A stretch of DNA of 6,557 nt, from NCBI GenBank assembly GCA_024275095.1, contig JAJRZV010000038.1, positions 1-6,557 on the forward strand, written 5' to 3'. The stretch is from a bacterium. Lineage in GTDB: Bacteria; JAJRZV01. Shown in pieces: positions 1-3,966 of the stretch (positions are counted from its first letter, which is position 1; each line of letters begins with the position of its first letter). The notes under the pieces were generated by a model. It saw nothing but the letters and a program-made list of their open reading frames with translations. It was not told the origin of the DNA and ran no database searches. A program made the position numbers and the translations under genes.

Positions 1-1604
1 GGAGCCTTCCCGTTTCCCTCGGGCCTCCTGACCTTGCTCCCCTTGCAACGCAGTGCCCTTCAGGATACTACGATGTGCCCGGTCTTATTAATTTTGTAGG
101 CCTTGATTTTGAGCGCATCAGCGAACTGCTTTCAGATATAGATTCTCAGGTAGCCCAAATTGAAGAGCTCACCAATAACGGCGAGACATTCCAGTTCATA
201 CTCGACGGGGTTAACGATTACCTGCCCATACAGATCAAGGCAAAGGCAAGTGCCCCCATTGAAATTGACGTTGATATTGATCTTCGCATAAAGGGCGAGT
301 TCGACAAGGTGGAACTTGAAGGTGTCGGTGCTGTGGCTTCCGGGGCCAATGCACTGATCAAGCTGGTGCTTTCGCATAACATATGTATTAATCTCAGCGG
401 AATTATTTTCCAGGGTGGACTTGATGAACTCATGACCCTTATGGATAATGATATTGTCAAACTTGTCAGGGTGCTTCCCAAGTATCTGGATGAGAACTTC
501 CTCAAGCTGGAAGATCCCGATATGTTCATGGAAATTCCCACGGATCTGTTTAACCTTGCATCACGTATCCCGGCAGTCCTTGATGTTTTCAGTGAATGTG
601 AAAATGCAACACCCGAAGATCCCTGCGACGATGATGTCTTCTACTTTGAGGATAATCCTGGGTCAGCTACCGATTACATTGTAGTAAACATGGATTACGC
701 AAACTCAAAATTGTGCACCAGCAATTGCGCTTCCGCAGGCAACATGACCAAGGATGATGCAAAAATAGAAGTAATCCCCGGCCTGGTGGATGCTGTTCCT
801 GTGATTAAAGATACGGTAAACAAGCTTGCAGATGAGTTGAGCACGGCGCTCAACGGTGGCGAGGCTTATATTGACATCGGGAAGCACATTAACCCTGTTC
901 TCGGACCCCTCAACTTAGACCTGTGCACGCACTGCCCTCCGGAATACCAGCATGTTATCCCACCGGTTGCACGCATTGCGCTTCACAAGATCTTTCCTGT
1001 GAACGATCCCGCTTCCGCTGTGGGCCTTGGTGCTTTACGGATTGCCGTGGATCCTTCCAGCAACGAGTGGATAGTGGAAGCAGAAGCCCCTGAAGGAACA
1101 ACCTTTCCAACACTTTCTACCGGACCTGCTGATCCCAATTATTCCACCCCGCCTGAATACATCACTCTCGGGGACACCTCTCACTTTGGAGCTTCCATTG
1201 CAAACGATTGCGTTGCACCTGTGTTCTTTACTTCTCCTGCACCTGCGACCAATGCGCGTCCCTACATGAGCGTGGTACACCTCGCCACGGCAAGCATGAT
1301 CCTGTATGTGCAGTCAGAGCTCCCGGACCTCGGAGGAATTATTGAATACAATCCTGCCGAGATTCAGAAGGTTCTCGATGCCTGGTACGGTGTGCCCGCC
1401 AATCAGAAATTGTATCTGGACACCTATCCTTCACAGAGCACCGTGCCCACCTGTCAGCTGCCGGCAGAATATCCCACCAGTGATACCACGGCCTGGGTGT
1501 CGGCTGATCAGTATTTGAACTCCACGGTTCTTGGCGGGGCTCAGCTCTTTTATTTGGTCGAACTGTTGGGTCTTGCGGAGGAAGCTCAACAGCAGGCTCC
1601 CTGA
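1..1604 (+). CDS. Large acidic, cysteine-containing, probably exported protein of unknown function (5' partial)
   Basis: I do not recognise this protein. The frame is open to the left edge: the first full codon is at 3, there is no stop before TGA at 1602-1604, and 533 residues are visible. The GTG at 75 is merely the first start-type codon inside the window and has no convincing Shine-Dalgarno, so I treat the gene as truncated by the window, with the true start and any signal peptide upstream. The visible part is rich in Asp, Glu, Pro, Asn and Thr. It carries about ten cysteines, several in close pairs, including C-x3-C in KLCTSNC (near 712-726) and C-x2-C in LCTHC (924-935). Such a composition suits an extracytoplasmic protein with disulfides. 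The first third alternates hydrophobic and acidic stretches (for example IEIDVDIDLRIKG near 261-297); the middle has helical segments, and the last third is Pro/Thr/Ser-rich. No membrane segment, LPxTG or catalytic signature is evident. It ends in its own terminator, so it is probably transcribed separately from the genes downstream. Confidence 0.75.
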   Translation, partial: SLPVSLGPPDLAPLATQCPSGYYDVPGLINFVGLDFERISELLSDIDSQVAQIEELTNNGETFQFILDGVNDYLPIQIKAKASAPIEIDVDIDLRIKGEFDKVELEGVGAVASGANALIKLVLSHNICINLSGIIFQGGLDELMTLMDNDIVKLVRVLPKYLDENFLKLEDPDMFMEIPTDLFNLASRIPAVLDVFSECENATPEDPCDDDVFYFEDNPGSATDYIVVNMDYANSKLCTSNCASAGNMTKDDAKIEVIPGLVDAVPVIKDTVNKLADELSTALNGGEAYIDIGKHINPVLGPLNLDLCTHCPPEYQHVIPPVARIALHKIFPVNDPASAVGLGALRIAVDPSSNEWIVEAEAPEGTTFPTLSTGPADPNYSTPPEYITLGDTSHFGASIANDCVAPVFFTSPAPATNARPYMSVVHLATASMILYVQSELPDLGGIIEYNPAEIQKVLDAWYGVPANQKLYLDTYPSQSTVPTCQLPAEYPTSDTTAWVSADQYLNSTVLGGAQLFYLVELLGLAEEAQQQAP

Positions 1605-1615
1605 AGTGAGTGAGT

Positions 1616-1652
1616 AAAATCGGGGTGCTCTGGGTAAGAGCGCCCCGATTTT
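1616..1652 (+). terminator. Strong rho-independent terminator
   Basis: The arms AAAATCGGGGTGCTCT (1616-1631) and AGAGCGCCCCGATTTT (1637-1652) pair over 16 positions with a single G-U wobble and a 5-nt loop (GGGTA). The stem has a GC-rich core, and its 3' arm ends in TTTT, giving the U-tract. It starts 12 nt after the stop of the exported-protein gene, so it should end that transcript. Because the 5' arm begins with AAAA, the structure would also terminate on the - strand, although no gene is seen arriving from that side. It sits only 21 nt before the next start codon, which leaves almost no room for a promoter between them. Confidence 0.9.
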
Positions 1653-1661
1653 AAATATCAT

Positions 1662-1668
1662 GGAGGTG
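1662..1668 (+). promoter_or_regulatory. Shine-Dalgarno of the first SCP2-like gene
   Basis: GGAGGTG lies 5 nt before the ATG at 1674 and is a near-perfect match to the anti-Shine-Dalgarno. It selects the ATG at 1674 over the ATG at 1660-1662, which overlaps the motif and is in another frame. Confidence 0.85.
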
Positions 1669-1673
1669 GAGAA

Positions 1674-2099
1674 ATGGGTATTCCGTTTCCGTCTGAAGAA
1701 TGGGTGGCGAAATACAAAGAAGCTGTGAACAGCAATCCCGCGTATAAAGAAGCAGCGAAGGACTGGGTTCACGGTCCTGTATCCCTTATTGTAAAGGCAG
1801 AACCTTCCATTGGATTAAATGAAGATATTGGTGTGTGGCTGGATCTGGAAAAAGGTGTGTGCAAGGATGCGCGTGTTGTGAGTGCTGAAGAGGCGGAGAA
1901 AGCACCTTTTTGCATTACCGGTGAGTATGCCCGGTGGAAGCAGGTGTTGAAAAAAGAACTGGAGCCCGTGCAGGGAATGATGCAGGGTAAACTCAAGCTC
2001 AAGGGAGATCTGCCCACCATCGTTCGGTTTGTGAGGGCGGCTCAGGAGCTGGTGAACAGTGCGACTTTTGTTGATACTGAATTTCTTGATGAGAAATGA
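1674..2099 (+). CDS. SCP2 sterol-binding domain protein (lipid carrier-like), first copy
   Basis: This 141-residue protein is a stand-alone SCP2 (sterol carrier protein 2) domain. That fold holds a hydrophobic tunnel for fatty acyl chains, sterols or other apolar ligands. Visible family features are an amphipathic N-terminal helix (about 8-30), a beta-rich middle with the SLIVKAEP strand (37-44) and the VWLDLEKG strand-turn (54-61), the segment PFCITGEYARW (78-88), and the C-terminal hallmark GKLKLKGD (105-112) followed by a closing helix (113-130). The length fits single-domain bacterial members. There is no signal peptide or membrane segment, so it should be cytoplasmic. It opens the five-gene cluster, and its TGA stop (2097-2099) abuts the Shine-Dalgarno of the dehydrogenase gene, so the two are probably translationally coupled. 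The ligand cannot be read from the sequence; delivery of a hydrophobic substrate to the adjacent dehydrogenase is an inference from position. Confidence 0.85.
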   Translation: MGIPFPSEEWVAKYKEAVNSNPAYKEAAKDWVHGPVSLIVKAEPSIGLNEDIGVWLDLEKGVCKDARVVSAEEAEKAPFCITGEYARWKQVLKKELEPVQGMMQGKLKLKGDLPTIVRFVRAAQELVNSATFVDTEFLDEK

Positions 2100-2105
2100 G
2101 GAGGT
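2100..2105 (+). promoter_or_regulatory. Shine-Dalgarno that selects a TTG start for the dehydrogenase
   Basis: GGAGGT immediately follows the upstream stop codon and lies 7 nt before TTG at 2113. The nearer ATG at 2106 directly abuts the motif, is out of frame and reaches a stop after six codons. TTG at 2113 is therefore the supported start. Confidence 0.8.
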
Positions 2106-2112
2106 ATGACCG

Positions 2113-3285
2113 TTGAAATACTCTGACAGTTTGAACTTTATCTTTCGTATGCCAACGAAGGTGGTGTTTGGCAAAGGGACTGCCAAAGAGGTTCCTCTCG
2201 AGATGAAGGAACTTGGTGTAAGCAGGGCACTGGTGGTGACTGACCGTTTCCTGTACGAAAAGACCGAAATTGTTAATGATATTGTAAAGGCTCTTGGAGA
2301 GGCCTGCGTCGGTGTTTTTGCAGATGTGGAGCCGGATACAGGTGTGGATATTGTGGATTCGGCTTACGCGTTGTTCCAGGAAAAAGGGGCTGATGTCATT
2401 GTAAGTGTCGGAGGGGGAAGTTCCATTGATACTGCCAAGGGCGTACAGATTGCTGCGGGATTGGGTAAAACGCTGAAAGAGATTGGTAGTGGTGGAGTGA
2501 ATTTGCTCAACGCGCCGACTGTACCTCATATTTCGGTACCAACCACAGCTGGTACAGGTAGTGAAGTTACCTACGCAGCAGTCATCAAAGACAGAGAGAA
2601 AAAACAGAAATTGATATTTGCTGACAACTTCATCATTCCGTCTGTTGCTATTCTGGACCCGCTTGTAACTGTGGGTATGCCCAAGTCTCTTACTGCCCAC
2701 ACAGGACTCGATGCTTTCACACATGCAGTTGAAGCTGTTCATTCCAACATGCGGGAGCCCGTTGCAGATGCGCTTGCACTTCACGCCGTCCGATTGATAT
2801 ACGAGTATTTACCTGCGGCACTCAAGGACGGTAATGACATTGTAGCAAGGGGCCAGATGCTCATTGCTGCATGTATTGCTGGTGCAGCTTTTTCCAATGC
2901 GCAGGTGGGCGTGGTACATGCACTCGCGCATTCGGTAGGAGCAAAATTTGGTGTGCCTCATGGGCTTGCGAACGCTATTCTCCTTCCCCATTGCATGCGG
3001 TTTAACGCGAAAAAAGTTGCTGATAGATATGCAGAAATTGGTAAAGCAATGGGGCTGGACCTTCACGGCAAGAGTGATGAGGATGCCTGCGAAGAGACCG
3101 TTAAGGCGATTGAGGATTTTATCCGGAGTACCGGCATTCCCACACGGTTGCGCGATGTGAACGTCCCTCAAGAAAGACTTTCAGAAGCGGCAGAAACAGC
3201 GATTTATGATGGTTCCATAGTAAATAATCCGCGGTTTGCCATGGACCCAAAAATACTGGAGGAGATTTTACAAAATGCCTGGTGA
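2113..3285 (+). CDS. Iron-containing alcohol dehydrogenase (group III)
   Basis: This is a full-length (390-residue) member of the Fe-dependent alcohol dehydrogenase family, which interconverts alcohols with aldehydes or ketones using NAD(P)(H). The N-terminal dinucleotide-binding half contains VVFGKG (17-22), VVTDRF (41-46), and the glycine-rich loop SVGGGSSIDTAKG (98-110). It is followed by SVPTTAGTGSEVT (141-153). The C-terminal helical half carries all expected metal ligands: Asp200 and His204 in HTGLDAFTHAVEA, His269 in VVHALAH, and His283 in GVPHGLANA. Spacings of 4 and 14 residues match FucO-type enzymes, and His273 is also kept. Asp44 after the second strand is the type of residue linked to NAD rather than NADP preference in FucO, so NAD is my guess. 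The enzyme is cytosolic and the substrate unknown. The start is TTG, set by a good Shine-Dalgarno 7 nt upstream. The gene lies between two SCP2-like genes, overlapping the second by 11 nt, which points to a hydrophobic or carrier-delivered substrate (inference). Confidence 0.95.
   Translation: MKYSDSLNFIFRMPTKVVFGKGTAKEVPLEMKELGVSRALVVTDRFLYEKTEIVNDIVKALGEACVGVFADVEPDTGVDIVDSAYALFQEKGADVIVSVGGGSSIDTAKGVQIAAGLGKTLKEIGSGGVNLLNAPTVPHISVPTTAGTGSEVTYAAVIKDREKKQKLIFADNFIIPSVAILDPLVTVGMPKSLTAHTGLDAFTHAVEAVHSNMREPVADALALHAVRLIYEYLPAALKDGNDIVARGQMLIAACIAGAAFSNAQVGVVHALAHSVGAKFGVPHGLANAILLPHCMRFNAKKVADRYAEIGKAMGLDLHGKSDEDACEETVKAIEDFIRSTGIPTRLRDVNVPQERLSEAAETAIYDGSIVNNPRFAMDPKILEEILQNAW
3258..3264 (+). 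promoter_or_regulatory. Shine-Dalgarno inside the dehydrogenase gene, fixing the second SCP2 start
   Basis: GGAGGAG lies within the last codons of the dehydrogenase gene and 10 nt before the ATG at 3275. It favours that ATG over an in-frame ATG 39 nt upstream (3236), which would add thirteen residues (MPWTQKYWRRFYK) read out of frame from conserved dehydrogenase coding sequence. Confidence 0.75.
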
Positions 3286-3712
3286 GAATGGTTTTGTAAA
3301 GATTGACGAAGGGGCCAAGGAAAACGGCCTCGCGCAGATGCTGGGAGATTTAATTTCCCAGAATCTCGAAAGGGTGCCTGCTAAAAAGGGTGTGGCGGAA
3401 AAGATGAACGGGAGTGTTTACATCAATGCATCAGATATCGGTGTCGCTGTTACCATTGAGTTTCGCGGTAGAGACGGGATTTACATTTTTGATGGGAAAC
3501 AGGGGCGTCCTCTTCTGGAAGTGGAGGCTGACAGCATCACTGTAGTGGATATGAGTCGCCTTACATTTGTGGGCGGACTTCTTCCGAACTTTTTCGACGA
3601 TGTGGGACGAAGCATCGTGATTAAAATGCTCAAGAGACACCTCAAGGTAAAGGGGATGATTATTCATCTACCGTTTACCGTTAAGTTACTGAATGTCTTT
3701 TCGGTTATGTAA
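3275..3712 (+). CDS. Small SCP2-like protein, second copy
   Basis: This 145-residue cytosolic-looking protein is most simply read as a divergent SCP2-type lipid-binding domain. It has an N-terminal helix (about 15-33) and a run of beta strands: GSVYINAS (46-53), VAVTIEFRGRDGIYIFDG (57-74) and PLLEVEADSITVVDMSRL (79-96). The last of these corresponds to the SCP2 segment in which a 'value of the domain' strand leads into a helix. A C-terminal region, LKVKGMIIHLPFTVKLLNVF (123-142), matches the family pattern of a KGxxxHLP motif plus hydrophobic closing helix. It is clearly different from the first SCP2-like protein in the cluster, so this is not a recent duplication. The ATG at 3275 is chosen because of its Shine-Dalgarno; the gene overlaps the end of the dehydrogenase gene by 11 nt, so coupled translation is expected. 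The SCP2 call rests on pattern recognition only and is less certain than for the first copy. Confidence 0.7.
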   Translation: MPGENGFVKIDEGAKENGLAQMLGDLISQNLERVPAKKGVAEKMNGSVYINASDIGVAVTIEFRGRDGIYIFDGKQGRPLLEVEADSITVVDMSRLTFVGGLLPNFFDDVGRSIVIKMLKRHLKVKGMIIHLPFTVKLLNVFSVM

Positions 3713-3727
3713 CATTTTCTTGCTCGG

Positions 3728-3753
3728 AAGAGGGAGCCGTGTGGGCCCCCCTT
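3728..3753 (+). promoter_or_regulatory. Hairpin enclosing the DUF2905 ribosome-binding site and start codon
   Basis: The arms AAGAGGGAGCC (3728-3738) and GGCCCCCCTT (3744-3753) can pair in ten positions with one bulged A (3735) and one A-C mismatch. The five-nucleotide loop GTGTG contains the GTG start codon (3739-3741), and the purine-rich Shine-Dalgarno candidate (3726-3736) lies in the 5' arm. Such a fold would hide the initiation site unless ribosomes finishing the upstream gene (stop at 3712, 26 nt away) or another factor open it. It is a hand-drawn structure with no energy calculation. Confidence 0.35.
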
Positions 3754-3966
3754 GAAAACTTCGGCAAAACCCTTATCATTATCGGGTTTGCTATTGCATT
3801 TTTCGGGGTGATACTTTACTTAACAGGGAAAATTCCCTACGTAGGGAGATTACCCGGTGATATTCTCATAAAGAAAAAGAACATGGTGATCTACATTCCC
3901 ATAGCAACATCTCTTCTTATCAGTATTGTTTTGAGTTTGATACTAACACTCTTTTCACGGCGATGA
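3739..3966 (+). CDS. DUF2905 family small two-helix membrane protein
   Basis: This 75-residue protein matches the DUF2905 pattern well. It has a first transmembrane helix (about 10-29), a conserved short loop containing GRLPGDI (36-42) followed by a basic run IKKKN (44-48), and a second transmembrane helix (about 50-72) that begins with the family-typical YIPIATSLLISI and ends in SRR. The family is made of small bacterial inner-membrane proteins of unknown function. With basic residues in the loop and at the C-terminus, topology is hard to settle. The start is GTG at 3739; no in-frame ATG precedes the first helix, and the length is normal for the family. The end overlaps the kinase gene by four nucleotides (ATGA, 3963-3966), so the two proteins are probably made together and may act together at the membrane (inference). 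Confidence 0.85.
   Translation: MWAPLENFGKTLIIIGFAIAFFGVILYLTGKIPYVGRLPGDILIKKKNMVIYIPIATSLLISIVLSLILTLFSRR

Noticed and set aside
75-77. GTG at 75 as the true start of the first gene
   Set aside because: The same frame continues open to the left edge with plausible coding content (QCPSGYYDVPG), and there is no Shine-Dalgarno at the right distance.
924-935. C-T-H-C in the exported protein as a thioredoxin-like or metal-binding site
   Set aside because: There is no surrounding thioredoxin fold signature or second CxxC; paired cysteines elsewhere in the protein make structural disulfides the simpler reading.
1615-1620. TAAAAT as a -10 box for the five-gene cluster
   Set aside because: It is part of the terminator arm, and no -35-like sequence lies at a suitable distance upstream.
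2106-2126. ATG at 2106 as a start, giving a tiny six-codon leader peptide
   Set aside because: It directly abuts the Shine-Dalgarno core, is out of frame with the dehydrogenase, and is better read as chance sequence between the ribosome-binding site and TTG.
1999-2784. Long open frame on the - strand (261 codons)
   Set aside because: It lies opposite the dehydrogenase gene, whose motifs are unmistakable. Its translation is rich in Ser, Cys, His and Arg with no family pattern, as expected of an antisense shadow.
3236-3274. Upstream in-frame ATG for the second SCP2-like gene
   Set aside because: It would add thirteen residues lying wholly within dehydrogenase coding sequence and lacks a Shine-Dalgarno, whereas ATG at 3275 has a good one.
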